The translations under genes and the position numbers were made by a program. From an uncultured Schwartzia sp. (GTDB lineage Bacteria; Bacillota; Negativicutes; Selenomonadales; Selenomonadaceae): a DNA stretch of 25,371 nt. Positions 15,465 through 23,289 of this stretch are shown here, piece after piece. Under the pieces are notes generated by a model, which was not told the DNA's origin, searched no databases, and saw only the letters and a list, made by a program, of their open reading frames with translations. Location: contig CAJPQU010000006.1 in the NCBI GenBank assembly GCA_905372875.1, forward strand, positions 1 through 25,371. Reading direction: 5' to 3'. Positions within the stretch are counted from its first letter, which is position 1, and each line of letters opens with the position of its first letter.

Positions 15465-15507
15465 AAAATAAAAGCCGCTCCGGCGTTTTGGTATGCCGGG
15501 GCGGCTT
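15465..15507 (-). terminator. Minus-strand intrinsic terminator with no assigned gene
   Basis: A 13-bp stem (15472-15484 with 15495-15507, one wobble). On the minus strand it is followed by TTTTATTTTCC; on the plus strand no T-tract follows. It therefore ends a leftward transcript coming from 15510 or beyond, just before the citC promoter, but no convincing minus-strand gene is present there. Confidence 0.7.
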
Positions 15508-15777
15508 CTCTGAACATAGGTAGACCCGAACCGTTTTAAGGGGAGGACGGTCCGGGCCCAAGGGAGATAGAGAATGAAAAGATGTGTATATAATTCGCCC
15601 GGCTTAGGGGAGAGGTAAATCTGAAGGCCAGACGGATTATATTTGTTGTCAGCGGCTGCTCACCGCTTCGATAAGGGGTTCCTTATCTGCTTCATACTGT
15701 AACAAGTCTTTATGAAAATCGTCTGGCTGATTTGTTAAGATATGCTTAAATGATTTATCGACAATGGACAATGGTTC
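15508..15777. other. Unexplained interval with small ORFs and hairpins
   Basis: This stretch holds no gene I can name. On the plus strand are an imperfect inverted repeat (15525-15534 / 15547-15556) and a 14-codon frame at 15574-15618 (begins MKRCVYNSPG) with AAGGGAG 7 nt before its ATG. On the minus strand a 77-codon frame (15882-15649) ends in DDFHKDLLQYEADKEPLIEA. It is hydrophilic and protein-like, but its ATG has no RBS and its upstream part overlaps the promoter and start of the DUF2156 gene. The minus-strand terminator at 15465-15507 would suit it. It may be a decayed gene end; an alternative TTG start would give 40 codons. Confidence 0.35.
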
Positions 15778-15806
15778 TTGTCCGTCCTTGACGGGGTTGT
15801 TATAAT
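15778..15806 (+). promoter_or_regulatory. Promoter of the DUF2156-NCS2 operon
   Basis: TTGTCC (15778-15783), 17 bp, TATAAT (15801-15806), with TG one base before the -10 (TGTTATAAT, extended -10). Predicted start near 15813; leader about 65 nt. Confidence 0.65.
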
Positions 15807-15877
15807 GAAGATATTCGAGGTCATTTGTCGACGTCTTCGGATCTCTTTGTGGAGGCGCAGAAGTGAGGAGTTGAACG

Positions 15878-16798
15878 ATCATAGAGTTTCAGAAACTGAC
15901 AAAAGAGGATAAGGATACGCTGGATCCTTTTTTTCGGGCACGTTATTATGAAAATTCGCATTTCAATTTTACAACCTGTTATATGTGGCGGAATCTGTTT
16001 GATTTTCAATGGGCGATTGAGGATGATGTGCTGTTTTTGATTACGAAATGGCAGGATCAGCCGATGGTTCTTCAGCCTTTCGGGCCGGAAGAAAAACTGG
16101 CGGCGGCGGCCGAGAAGCAGGCCGCTTGGCTGAAGGCGCAGGGGGCGCCTTTTTTGGCGTATAATGTGGAAAAAACCATGGCTGAGATCTATGAGGCGCT
16201 GCCGGGGGCGGATTTAGAGGCGCGTGCCATCCGGGATGAAGCGGATTACCTCTATCGGACGGAAGATCTCATTCGGCTGGCGGGGCGCCGCTATCACACG
16301 AAGAAGAACCATCTCAACAGCTTTCGGCGCAACTTCCCGGAGGCGCGCTACGTTCCCCTTACACCGGACATCGTGCCGGAATGTAAGCTGAACCTCAACG
16401 CGTGGTATAAGTCGCTTCTCAGCGAAACCCCGGATGATCCTTATCTGCCCACCGAGCGGGCCGCCATCATTGAAATTCTGAACCATTTTCAGGATTTTGG
16501 CCTCAAAGGCGGCGCCATTTCCCTGGGACGCCGGATCGTGGCATTTACTTTCGGAGAGATGCTGAATCGGGATACGGTGGTCATTCATGTGGAGAAGAGT
16601 GCCCCCGATATAGGCGGCGCCTACGCGGCCATCAATCAGGCGTTTTTGGAACACGAATGGGCGGATACCGTTTATGTGAATCGACAGGAGGACATGGGAT
16701 TGGAAGGGCTGCGAAAGGCCAAGGAGTCATACCGACCGATTCGGATGATCGAAAAGTTTACGGTTCGCCCGCGAGCAGCATGGGAGGATGAAGCATGA
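15878..16798 (+). CDS. DUF2156 protein, apparent AUC start codon
   Basis: This belongs to DUF2156, the acyltransferase-like (GNAT-fold) family related to the C-terminal domain of phosphatidylglycerol lysyltransferases; the exact reaction is unknown. The first ATG in frame is 15983, but family-like sequence continues upstream without a break: IIEFQKLTKEDKDTLDPFF, then RARYYENSHFNFTTCYMWR. An in-frame TGA lies at 15872-15874. The only codons that can start there are ATC 15878 or ATA 15881, and AGGAG (15866-15870) sits 7 nt before the ATC, where related proteins have Met. From 15878 the product is 306 residues, the usual family length. Later marks are RRYHTKKNHLNSFRRNFP and GGAISLGRRIVAFTFGE. 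It overlaps the permease start by 4 bp (ATGA). A sequencing error turning ATG to ATC is possible; if 15983 is used instead, 35 residues are lost. Confidence 0.82.
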   Translation: MIEFQKLTKEDKDTLDPFFRARYYENSHFNFTTCYMWRNLFDFQWAIEDDVLFLITKWQDQPMVLQPFGPEEKLAAAAEKQAAWLKAQGAPFLAYNVEKTMAEIYEALPGADLEARAIRDEADYLYRTEDLIRLAGRRYHTKKNHLNSFRRNFPEARYVPLTPDIVPECKLNLNAWYKSLLSETPDDPYLPTERAAIIEILNHFQDFGLKGGAISLGRRIVAFTFGEMLNRDTVVIHVEKSAPDIGGAYAAINQAFLEHEWADTVYVNRQEDMGLEGLRKAKESYRPIRMIEKFTVRPRAAWEDEA

Positions 16799-18129
16799 AC
16801 GAGGCGGCAGGGCAGCACGGCTTTTGGGAGCGACTCTTTCGACTGACGGAAAAACGGACGACGGTACGGACGGAAATGCTCGCCGGACTGACGACGTTCA
16901 TTTCGGTGGCATATATCTTATTTGTTAATCCCAATATCTTGGCGGATGCCGGCATTCCTAAGGAGGCGGCGATCGCTTCGACGATTTGGGTAGCGGCGCT
17001 GACCACTACGATGATGGGCGTCTTCGCGAATTATCCGGTGGCCTTAGCACCGGGCATGGGGCTGAACGCGTTTTTCACCTACTATGTGGTGGGGACGCTG
17101 CATCTTCCGTGGCAAGTGGCCTTAGGGGCGGTATTTTTTTCCGGTATCCTGTTTTTCCTGATGACCTTGGGCGGCTTGCGGCAGGCGATCATCCGGGCGG
17201 TGCCCGAAAACCTGAAACGGGCTATCGGCGTAGGGATCGGTATGTTCATCGCTTTTATCGGCTTGCGGGGAACGGGGCTTATCATCGCCGACAAAGCGAC
17301 CTATGTCACGCTGGGGCATGTGATGAATCCCACGACGCTGCTGTCTCTCTTCGGTCTGCTTTTGACCGGTGCACTGATGGCCCGGGGCGTGAAGGGAGCT
17401 ATCCTCATTGGAATCTTGGCGGTGACCCTCATCGGTATGGGCCTTGGCCTCACGCCAATACCCCACGGGATTGGCGACATTATGAGCTTTTCTCTGCCGT
17501 CCATGAAGGAAACCTTTGGCCAGCTTGATTTAGCCGGTGCTTGGGCGTTTGGCATTTTTTCTATCATTTTCACCTTCACGGTGGTGGAACTTTTTGACAA
17601 TATGGGTACGCTCATCGGCCTCACGACGAAGGCGAAGATGGTGAGACCCGATGGGGAAATCGAAAATCTTGACCGCGCCTTGACGACAGACGCGATCGGT
17701 ACCATGATGAGCGCGGTATTCGGTACCTCTACGGTCACTTCCTATATCGAAAGCGCTTCGGGCATCGCCGAAGGAGGACGCACAGGCCTCACGGCAGTGA
17801 CGGTGGCGGGGCTCTTTTTAGTGGCCCTCATTTTCGCGCCTCTCATCGGCTTGGTGCCAGGCTTTGCCACGGCACCGTCCCTCGTTTTGGTAGGGGCGCT
17901 GATGATGTCGGAAGTGGTGAACGTGAAGTTCAGTGACTTCAGCGACGGGCTGCCGGCTTTTTTGACGATCATCATGATGCCGCTGACCTCCAGTATCGCC
18001 AATGGGTTTGCCTTCGGCTTTGTCAGCTATGTTATCTTGAAGACCGTGACCGGTGCGGTACGGGAAGTCCGCCCCATCATGTGGGTAGTGGCCGCTGCTT
18101 TCGTGGCGAATCTGATCCTTCGAGGCTGA
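16795..18129 (+). CDS. NCS2-family purine permease (AzgA/PbuG group)
   Basis: This 444-residue inner-membrane protein is a nucleobase:proton symporter of the AzgA-like branch of NCS2, importing hypoxanthine, guanine or adenine. Marks: EMLAGLTTFISVAYILFVNP near the N-terminus, ALAPGMGLNAFFTYYVV, the substrate-site helix VVELFDNMGTLIGL with E265 and D268, and the signature FGTSTVTSYIESASGIAEGG then RTGL. About twelve to fourteen hydrophobic segments are present. It overlaps the DUF2156 gene by 4 bp and so is translationally coupled to it. Together with purL it points to both synthesis and salvage of purines. No purine (PurR-box or guanine/adenine aptamer) signature was seen in the short leader of the operon. 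Confidence 0.93.
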   Translation: MNEAAGQHGFWERLFRLTEKRTTVRTEMLAGLTTFISVAYILFVNPNILADAGIPKEAAIASTIWVAALTTTMMGVFANYPVALAPGMGLNAFFTYYVVGTLHLPWQVALGAVFFSGILFFLMTLGGLRQAIIRAVPENLKRAIGVGIGMFIAFIGLRGTGLIIADKATYVTLGHVMNPTTLLSLFGLLLTGALMARGVKGAILIGILAVTLIGMGLGLTPIPHGIGDIMSFSLPSMKETFGQLDLAGAWAFGIFSIIFTFTVVELFDNMGTLIGLTTKAKMVRPDGEIENLDRALTTDAIGTMMSAVFGTSTVTSYIESASGIAEGGRTGLTAVTVAGLFLVALIFAPLIGLVPGFATAPSLVLVGALMMSEVVNVKFSDFSDGLPAFLTIIMMPLTSSIANGFAFGFVSYVILKTVTGAVREVRPIMWVVAAAFVANLILRG

Positions 18130-18160
18130 TGGGACGACAAAAGAATATCTCTGCTCTGGG

Positions 18161-18196
18161 AAGCGTCGGGATTGATATTTTATCCCGACGCTTTTG
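18161..18196 (+). terminator. Intrinsic terminator after the purine permease
   Basis: A 12-bp perfect stem (18161-18172 with 18182-18193) is followed by a short T-run. It lies about 30 bases past the permease stop. Confidence 0.8.
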
Positions 18197-18244
18197 AGAT
18201 TAACTCTCAATATTCTTGACGGGCGGGAAGGGTCACTATATAAT
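18194..18244 (+). promoter_or_regulatory. Strong promoter with upstream inverted repeat
   Basis: TTGACG (18216-18221), exactly 17 bp, TATAAT (18239-18244), predicted start near 18251. Five bases before the -35 lies a perfect inverted repeat TTGAGA (18194-18199) and TCTCAA (18205-18210) with a 5-bp centre, a possible operator or activator site. The promoter drives the DUF4418-permease-ATPase operon. Confidence 0.8.
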
Positions 18245-18333
18245 AGAGAAAGATTTTACTTACGGATGCGCCACGGCAGCGGCACTTTCCCAAGACTCGG
18301 TTCCCTATGTGCAAGGGAGAAAGAGAGGCTGAT

Positions 18334-18756
18334 ATGGAGCAGGAGAAGAAAAAGCGGAAGATTGACCTTTTGGATATTGTCGTCGCAGTTTTGAGTCTGG
18401 CGCTCTGTCTGGCGCCGAAAACGGTGTTTCATACCTGCAGGGCGAGGCCGGACGGGAGCTGGATGCTTTGTCATTGGACGGGAGAAGCCGTCGTGGGGGC
18501 AGGGGTCGTCCTCGCTTGCCTGGCGGGGATACGTTTTTTTGTTTCCTCGTCCGTAAAGCAGGGAATCGACATTTCCATGCTGCTTCTGACGGTCCTGACA
18601 GCGCTTCTGCCGGGGCATCTTCTGCCGCTCTGCAAAATCGCTACCATGCCCTGCCATGTGCTGTTCCAGCCGGCGGTAATTCTCATTGCCGGATTCTTAG
18701 CGGTCGCCCTCGCCGCGGATATCCTGTGGCGGAGAAAGAAGGATAAGTCGTCATGA
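18334..18756 (+). CDS. DUF4418 membrane protein
   Basis: This 140-residue protein matches the DUF4418 family of four-helix membrane proteins of unknown function, commonly seen beside MacB/FtsX-type transporters. Helices lie at about 12-28, 51-70, 80-98 and 111-131. Conserved Cys and His residues sit at helix ends: C35, C46-H47 (SWMLCHWTG), C100 and C107-H108 (LCKIATMPCHV), suggesting a metal- or redox-linked site; that is inference. ATG 18334 follows AGAGAGG by 5 nt; the earlier in-frame ATG at 18307 has no RBS. Its stop overlaps the permease start by 4 bp (ATGA), so it is likely made together with the transporter and may be a partner subunit. Confidence 0.85.
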   Translation: MEQEKKKRKIDLLDIVVAVLSLALCLAPKTVFHTCRARPDGSWMLCHWTGEAVVGAGVVLACLAGIRFFVSSSVKQGIDISMLLLTVLTALLPGHLLPLCKIATMPCHVLFQPAVILIAGFLAVALAADILWRRKKDKSS

Positions 18757-19958
18757 GTTTCATTGTTCGCTTTTCCTGGCAGAATCTCTGGCATCGGCCG
18801 GGGAGGTCCGCCGCTCTGCTCCTTTTTGCCGCGTTTTTCGCGGCGGCGGTGTTTGGCGGAACCATCCTCATTTCCAGTATGCAGCGGGGCATGCAGGTTT
18901 TAGAATCGCGCCTTGGCGCGGATGTGGTGGTGATGCCCGCTTCGGCCCGCACGCAATTCAATATCAATTCGGTACTGCTTCAAGGAACGCCGGGCTATTT
19001 TTATATGGACGCGGCCGTCATGGATCAAGTAGCGGCGATCAACGGGGTGGAAAAGCTATCCCCCCAGCTTTTTCTCGCTTCCATGACCGCTGACTGCTGC
19101 TCGGCTTCGCTCCAGATCGTGGGTTTTGATCCGGCCACAGACTTCGTCATCCAGCCTTGGATCAAGGAGACGTACGACGGAAAGATCGAGGACGGAGACA
19201 TTGTAACCGGCTGCAACGTGCGCTTTACGGAAGATCGGAAGCTGAAATTCTTTGATGTGGAGTGCCGGGTCGTCGCCCAGCTGGCCAAGACAGGATCAAA
19301 TTTGGACAACGCGGTTTACGCCAACGCGGACACAGTGCGCCGCCTGATCGCGTCCTCGCAGGCCCGGGGGATGAATCAGTACAATTCCTTTGATCCCGAC
19401 AAGGTCGTTTCCACGATACTGGTCAAGGTGAAAGAAGGGTATGACATCGAAAAGGTGCGTGACGATATCAAGGTACACGTCCGGCACATCAAAGCGGTGG
19501 CGGCGAAAAACCTCATCTCGGACATCTCCACGGGCCTCACGGGCCTGGCGGATATGATCGGCCTTTTTATCGGTATCATCTGGGCTTTGTGCGTCGTTAT
19601 CATGATGATCGTCTTCACTATGGTGATGAACGAGCGCAAGCGGGAATTTGCCGTTCTGCGTGTTTTGGGGACGTCGCGCCGGATGTTGGCGGGACTGGTG
19701 GTAGGAGAAGCACTTCTTCTCAACCTCGTGGGGGGCGTCATTGGCATCCTCATGGCGGGACTCGTTACTTCGCTTTTTACCAACGCCATCAGCCTTCTTC
19801 TGGGTGTTCCTTTCCTGTTGCCGAAGATCTCGGCGATCGCTCTCTTAGCGGGGGGAACGCTCCTGACCTCGGTGCTGACGGGCGGTATCATCTCGGCTTT
19901 TGTGGCCTATCATATCAGCAGCCTTGACACCAGCCTGATCCTGCGGGAAGGGGAATGA
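18753..19958 (+). CDS. ABC transporter permease, MacB/FtsX type
   Basis: This 401-residue protein has the MacB/FtsX architecture: TM1 (about 19-41), a large extracytoplasmic MacB-PCD-like domain (42-265), then TM2 (268-291), the coupling segment NERKREFAVLRVLGTSRR (293-310), TM3 (312-338) and TM4 (358-387). Such systems are mechanotransmitters that power export or periplasmic/outer-membrane work and are not simple importers. The outer domain has a vicinal cysteine pair, C115-C116 (TADCCSASLQIVGFD), plus C154 and C171, which is unusual for the fold and goes with the Cys/His-rich DUF4418 partner. The cognate ATPase is encoded next, 56 bp downstream. The substrate cannot be told from sequence. 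Confidence 0.9.
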   Translation: MSFIVRFSWQNLWHRPGRSAALLLFAAFFAAAVFGGTILISSMQRGMQVLESRLGADVVVMPASARTQFNINSVLLQGTPGYFYMDAAVMDQVAAINGVEKLSPQLFLASMTADCCSASLQIVGFDPATDFVIQPWIKETYDGKIEDGDIVTGCNVRFTEDRKLKFFDVECRVVAQLAKTGSNLDNAVYANADTVRRLIASSQARGMNQYNSFDPDKVVSTILVKVKEGYDIEKVRDDIKVHVRHIKAVAAKNLISDISTGLTGLADMIGLFIGIIWALCVVIMMIVFTMVMNERKREFAVLRVLGTSRRMLAGLVVGEALLLNLVGGVIGILMAGLVTSLFTNAISLLLGVPFLLPKISAIALLAGGTLLTSVLTGGIISAFVAYHISSLDTSLILREGE

Positions 19959-20014
19959 CCGAAAGGGCGCTTTAACGCCACTCCTTAGAGGCTGGATTTA
20001 TGGGAGAATGAGCT

Positions 20015-20737
20015 ATGAACTTATACGCAAAAGAAGTAAAAAAAGTGTTTGCCCGACGGGGCAGAGGCGGCGAGTTTTGTGTTCTTTTTCCCGCCGATCT
20101 CACGCTGACGGCAGGGAAATTGGTAGAGATCACCGGTCGTTCGGGCAGTGGGAAAAGTACTCTGCTGCAAATCTTAGGGGGATTGCTTCAGCCAACGGCT
20201 GGGCAGGTTCTCCTGGATGACACCGCTCTCTACACTCTGGGGGATGGAGCCCTGTCGCGCCTGCGCAACCGTCATATTGGGGTGATTCCACAAGGTCATA
20301 CGGCACTTCGCAGCTTGTCGGTGGCAGAGAACGTCATGCTGCCCGCCAGGCTGTATCAAAAGAGCGGTGCCGGAGAGAAAGGAGATACGTCGCCAGGCGA
20401 GGATGCGCTTAAGGCGCGGGCTGTGGAACTTTTAAACATGGTGGGCATTGGCGATCTGGCCGAGGAAGAACCGACGCAGCTTTCCGGCGGGGAACTGCGC
20501 CGCGTAGCCATCGCCCGGTCCCTCATGCAGCAGCCGGAAGTTCTTCTGGCGGATGAGCCCACGGGGGACTTAGACGATGAGAACACCCAGCGGGTATTAA
20601 AGCTTCTGCGGCAATATGCCGATGACGGCGCGGCTGTGCTGTTGGTAACTCACGAAGGTACGGCGGCGGCTTACGCCGATGAAGTCTACGAAATGAGTGC
20701 CGGCGTACTGCGGCTGAAGGCGTCAGGGACGTGTTGA
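20015..20737 (+). CDS. ABC transporter ATP-binding protein (MacB/LolD type)
   Basis: This 240-residue ATPase powers the upstream permease. Walker A GRSGSGKST (41-49), Q-loop Q93, signature LSGGE (156-160), Walker B VLLADE with catalytic E181, D-loop GDLD and switch H213 are all present. The LSGGELRRVAIARSL and ADEPTGDLD spelling is typical of the LolD/MacB/FtsE class. ATG 20015 has GGGAGA 7 nt upstream; an overlapping ATG at 20008 belongs to another frame. A loop of Gly/Ser/Pro-rich sequence at about 117-130 is a little longer than in LolD. The operon ends at the terminator 20768-20815. Confidence 0.94.
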   Translation: MNLYAKEVKKVFARRGRGGEFCVLFPADLTLTAGKLVEITGRSGSGKSTLLQILGGLLQPTAGQVLLDDTALYTLGDGALSRLRNRHIGVIPQGHTALRSLSVAENVMLPARLYQKSGAGEKGDTSPGEDALKARAVELLNMVGIGDLAEEEPTQLSGGELRRVAIARSLMQQPEVLLADEPTGDLDDENTQRVLKLLRQYADDGAAVLLVTHEGTAAAYADEVYEMSAGVLRLKASGTC

Positions 20738-20767
20738 CTGCTGAAGGACGGGAAGAAGGAATGACGG

Positions 20768-20816
20768 ACTCCCTCTGCCTCTATTTCGGAAAGGATTTGA
20801 GGCGGGGGGAGTTTTA
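20768..20816 (+). terminator. Intrinsic terminator after the ABC operon
   Basis: A 14-bp stem with two G-T wobbles (20768-20781 with 20799-20812) followed by TTTTAG. Confidence 0.78.
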
Positions 20817-20888
20817 GTGTTTCTGCGCCGTATGCTGTTTTTGCATAGTTTGTATTTTTTAATAAAAGTCGGCAGGAGTTTGCTGTGC

Positions 20889-20918
20889 TTGCCGCGAATA
20901 CTCAGTCGTTTCTAATAT
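20889..20918 (+). promoter_or_regulatory. Candidate promoter of the transmembrane chemoreceptor gene
   Basis: TTGCCG (20889-20894), 18 bp, TAATAT (20913-20918). The predicted start near 20925 leaves a leader of about 100 nt. No flagellar sigma-28 pattern (TAAA, then GCCGATAA) with correct spacing was found. A palindrome AAGCGCTT lies at 20921-20928, at the expected start. Confidence 0.45.
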
Positions 20919-21025
20919 TTAAGCGCTTCTTAATGGAAAGCGGTGGTATGGATTCAGGCGGCAGTTGCCGACGATTCCAGTGGCGGGTATGACAGCACTA
21001 ATTTTAGAAAGGGAAGTGGAGAAAT

Positions 21026-22744
21026 ATGGGATGGATCAATCATATCAAAGTCGTGCATAAGCTTTTGATTTTGGTCGTGATTGCGGCATTGGGGCTGTGT
21101 TGGGTGGGATTCACCGGTTGGTCCTATCTGACCAAGGCGGATCGCGATATGGAAGCCATGTACACGGTGAAGCTGCAGGCGATCCGTTTGCTCGCCAGCA
21201 ATCGGCTGGATCTCCGCATGCTGCAGACGCGTATCCTGATCGCGACGAGCACAAACGATCCAGAACGGGCGAAGGGAGCGCGCGACGAAGCGGGAAAATA
21301 TTACAAGAGCTTTGAAGACGCCTGGAAACAGTATACCGTCCTGGCACAGTCCAATCCGGAGGCGGTCAGTCAGTTGGACAGCGTGTGGGCCAGCTGGCAG
21401 CAATACCGGACGGAGATACAGAAGGCCCTGGATCTGGTCGCTGCGGGACAAAAGGCGGAAGGCCTGCAGTTCTATGAAAAGACCGCGCAGTTTTCTTTGA
21501 CCAAGGTACGCAAGGGCGTGGAAGCACTGGAAAAAATGGCGAACGAAAATGCGGATAAGATCAATCAGCAGAATAAGGAGGCTTTGGGAGAGGCCATCCG
21601 ATCGTTGGTCATTAAAACTATTGTTTTCATCATCCTGCTGCTGGTGGCAGCCGCATGGATTACCCGAGAGATTACCGGACCGGTGCAAAAGATGATTGAT
21701 ATCTGTGCTAAACTGCGCGATGGTGATTTTCGCTTGAAGGAGCAGCGCAACACGCGCGGCGACGAGTTTGGCGACATGGCCGCCGTGTTGACGGATATGC
21801 GGGCGGCGATCAATCGGCTCATGCGTAAGACATACGAAACCTCGGAGCAGCTGGCCGCTTCTTCTGAGGAATTATCCGCCAGTGCGACGCAGTCGGCGCA
21901 GGTGGCGACCCAGGTGGCTGAGTCGGTATCCGAAGCCGCGGCGGTCGTAGAAAAGCAGCAGCAGTCCGTCAACAACGCGACCAGCTCGGTGCAGCAGATC
22001 ATGTGGGCGATTGAGAATATAAAAAATGAAGCGGGAGAAGCGGCCACCAATTCGTCAGCGGCCGCTGAATACGCGGAGACAGGACATACCGCGATCGATG
22101 CTTCTGTCAAGCAGATCCGCAGCGTGGAGGAAACGGTGACTTCGTCAGCGGCGCTGGTGGATAAGCTGGGTGAACGCTCACAGGAGATCGGACAGATTGT
22201 CGATACGATTTCCGGGATCGCGGGGCAAACAAATCTCTTGGCGCTGAATGCGGCGATTGAGGCAGCCCGGGCCGGGGACAGCGGACGGGGATTTGCCGTC
22301 GTCGCGGAAGAAGTGCGCAAGCTGGCCGAGCAGTCGCAGACGGCTACACAGCAGATCGCGGAACTCATTTCAACGATACAGTCGGATACGGAAAGCGCCA
22401 TCGCGTCCATGCAAAAGGGACGCAGCAGTGTCGGCGAAGGGGCGAAATCGGTCGAGGACTTGCGGACGATATTTAAGCAGATTAAAGAACGGGTAGACGG
22501 TGTCCTGCAACAGGTCAGCCGGGTATCGGATTCGGTCGCGGCGGTGACGACAGACGCGAAAAATGTCGTACAGCAGGTAGAGACCATTGATCAGTACGGA
22601 AAACAGGTATCGGCGGACATGCAGTCAGTATCTGCCGCCACGGAAGAACAGTCGTCTTCTTCGGAGGAGATCGCGGGAGCCAACGATTCTCTGTCCAAAC
22701 TGGCACAGGATCTGCAAAGTTCTCTGCAGAGATTCAAGTACTAA
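21026..22744 (+). CDS. Transmembrane methyl-accepting chemotaxis protein
   Basis: A 572-residue chemoreceptor of classic layout: TM1 (about 11-32), an extracytoplasmic four-helix-bundle-like ligand domain (about 33-190), TM2 (about 193-212), a HAMP domain beginning TREITGPVQKMIDICAKLRD, and a long cytoplasmic coiled coil. The hairpin tip ISGIAGQTNLLALNAAIEAA then RAGDSGRGFAVVAEEVRKLAEQS, which binds CheA/CheW, is fully conserved. It ends in KY and lacks a CheR-tethering pentapeptide. ATG 21026 has GGGAAGTGGAG upstream. It is a single-gene unit between two terminators. The ligand is unknown. With the soluble receptor at 3617 it implies a working chemotaxis system in the host. Confidence 0.95.
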   Translation: MGWINHIKVVHKLLILVVIAALGLCWVGFTGWSYLTKADRDMEAMYTVKLQAIRLLASNRLDLRMLQTRILIATSTNDPERAKGARDEAGKYYKSFEDAWKQYTVLAQSNPEAVSQLDSVWASWQQYRTEIQKALDLVAAGQKAEGLQFYEKTAQFSLTKVRKGVEALEKMANENADKINQQNKEALGEAIRSLVIKTIVFIILLLVAAAWITREITGPVQKMIDICAKLRDGDFRLKEQRNTRGDEFGDMAAVLTDMRAAINRLMRKTYETSEQLAASSEELSASATQSAQVATQVAESVSEAAAVVEKQQQSVNNATSSVQQIMWAIENIKNEAGEAATNSSAAAEYAETGHTAIDASVKQIRSVEETVTSSAALVDKLGERSQEIGQIVDTISGIAGQTNLLALNAAIEAARAGDSGRGFAVVAEEVRKLAEQSQTATQQIAELISTIQSDTESAIASMQKGRSSVGEGAKSVEDLRTIFKQIKERVDGVLQQVSRVSDSVAAVTTDAKNVVQQVETIDQYGKQVSADMQSVSAATEEQSSSSEEIAGANDSLSKLAQDLQSSLQRFKY

Positions 22745-22801
22745 GTCTTTCCCCACAACGAGGGAGAGGGGCGGACGACTTCTGCCGCTATGAAAAGTTT
22801 G

Positions 22802-22858
22802 AAAAAGCGCGCCGGACGTTTCTTTTGCTGAGGCAAATGGACGTGGGGCGCGTTTTTT
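22802..22858 (+). terminator. Intrinsic terminator after the chemoreceptor
   Basis: AAAAAGCGCGCC pairs with GGCGCGTTTTTT across a G-T wobble, continued by ACGT/ACGT after a GG/GG mismatch. The 3' arm ends in six T. Confidence 0.78.
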
Positions 22859-22919
22859 CATCTGTGCGGACCGGAGAGAAATCTACCGGCAAAATGCGAG
22901 GTCAATCAGGAGATAAGGT

Positions 22920-22948
22920 TTGACAGAGATGGGGAAATGTGCTAATCT
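22920..22948 (+). promoter_or_regulatory. Promoter of the tRNA-Ser / SRP RNA unit
   Basis: TTGACA (22920-22925), exactly 17 bp, TAATCT (22943-22948), followed by a GC-rich stretch as is usual for stringently controlled stable-RNA promoters. Predicted start near 22955. No second promoter is obvious before the SRP RNA, so the two RNAs may be co-transcribed. Confidence 0.75.
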
Positions 22949-23003
22949 ATAGAGCGTCGCGGAACGCTGCGGCGAAGTTTCATACGATTTTAGTTCAAGC
23001 CTT

Positions 23004-23095
23004 GGAGAGTTGTCCGAGTGGTTGAAGGAGCACGCCTGGAAAGCGTGTGTACGGTGAACGCTGTACCGAGAGTTCGAATCTCTCACTCTCCGCCA
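23004..23095 (+). tRNA. tRNA-Ser(GGA)
   Basis: A class II tRNA of 92 nt. The acceptor stem GGAGAGT pairs with ACTCTCC, followed by discriminator G73 and an encoded CCA. The anticodon arm CACGC-CTGGAAA-GCGTG gives anticodon GGA (reads UCC/UCU). A long variable arm (GTACGGTGAACGCTGTAC) and a T-loop TTCGAAT are present. A T-rich stretch after the CCA may act as a weak terminator. Confidence 0.97.
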
Positions 23096-23118
23096 TTTTG
23101 TTTTTGTTCCTTTTTTAG

Positions 23119-23241
23119 GTCGGACCGCAGCGCTTGGGTCTCGCGCAATGGGGCCTCATGAATCCCGTCAGGTCCGGAAGGAAGCAGCGGTAAGTGGTTC
23201 GTTCCATGTGCCGTGAGGGCGCCTGAGGGCTGCGGCCCGAC
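23119..23241 (+). ncRNA. ffs: Signal recognition particle RNA (small bacterial type)
   Basis: The domain IV signature GTCAGGTCCGGAAGGAAGCA then GCGGTAAG, which binds Ffh, lies in the middle. The ends pair (GTCGGACCGCAG with CTGCGGCCCGAC, one mismatch) to form the long hairpin of a 123-nt, 4.5S-like RNA without an Alu domain. A tRNA-Ser gene next to SRP RNA is also known in Bacillus; here dnaG follows in place of dnaX. Confidence 0.95.
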
Positions 23242-23260
23242 GTTGAAAAGGATAAAGATC

Positions 23261-23289
23261 AGGCTGTCGCATTGACGACGGCCTTTTTT
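23261..23289 (+). terminator. Intrinsic terminator after SRP RNA
   Basis: AGGCTGTCG (23261-23269) pairs with CGACGGCCT (23276-23284) with one wobble, loop CATTGA, then a T-run. The 128 bases between it and dnaG hold AT-rich sequence but no promoter I can assign with confidence. Confidence 0.85.

Noticed and set aside
20850..20920. Flagellar sigma-28 promoter before the chemoreceptor
   Set aside because: TAAA and GCCG-like elements are present, but about 25 bp apart; spacing is wrong.
21565..22587. 340-codon open frame on the minus strand inside the chemoreceptor gene
   Set aside because: Its product is a Ser/Ala/Cys-rich mirror of the coiled-coil coding repeats, without RBS or family; the plus-strand receptor is fully supported.
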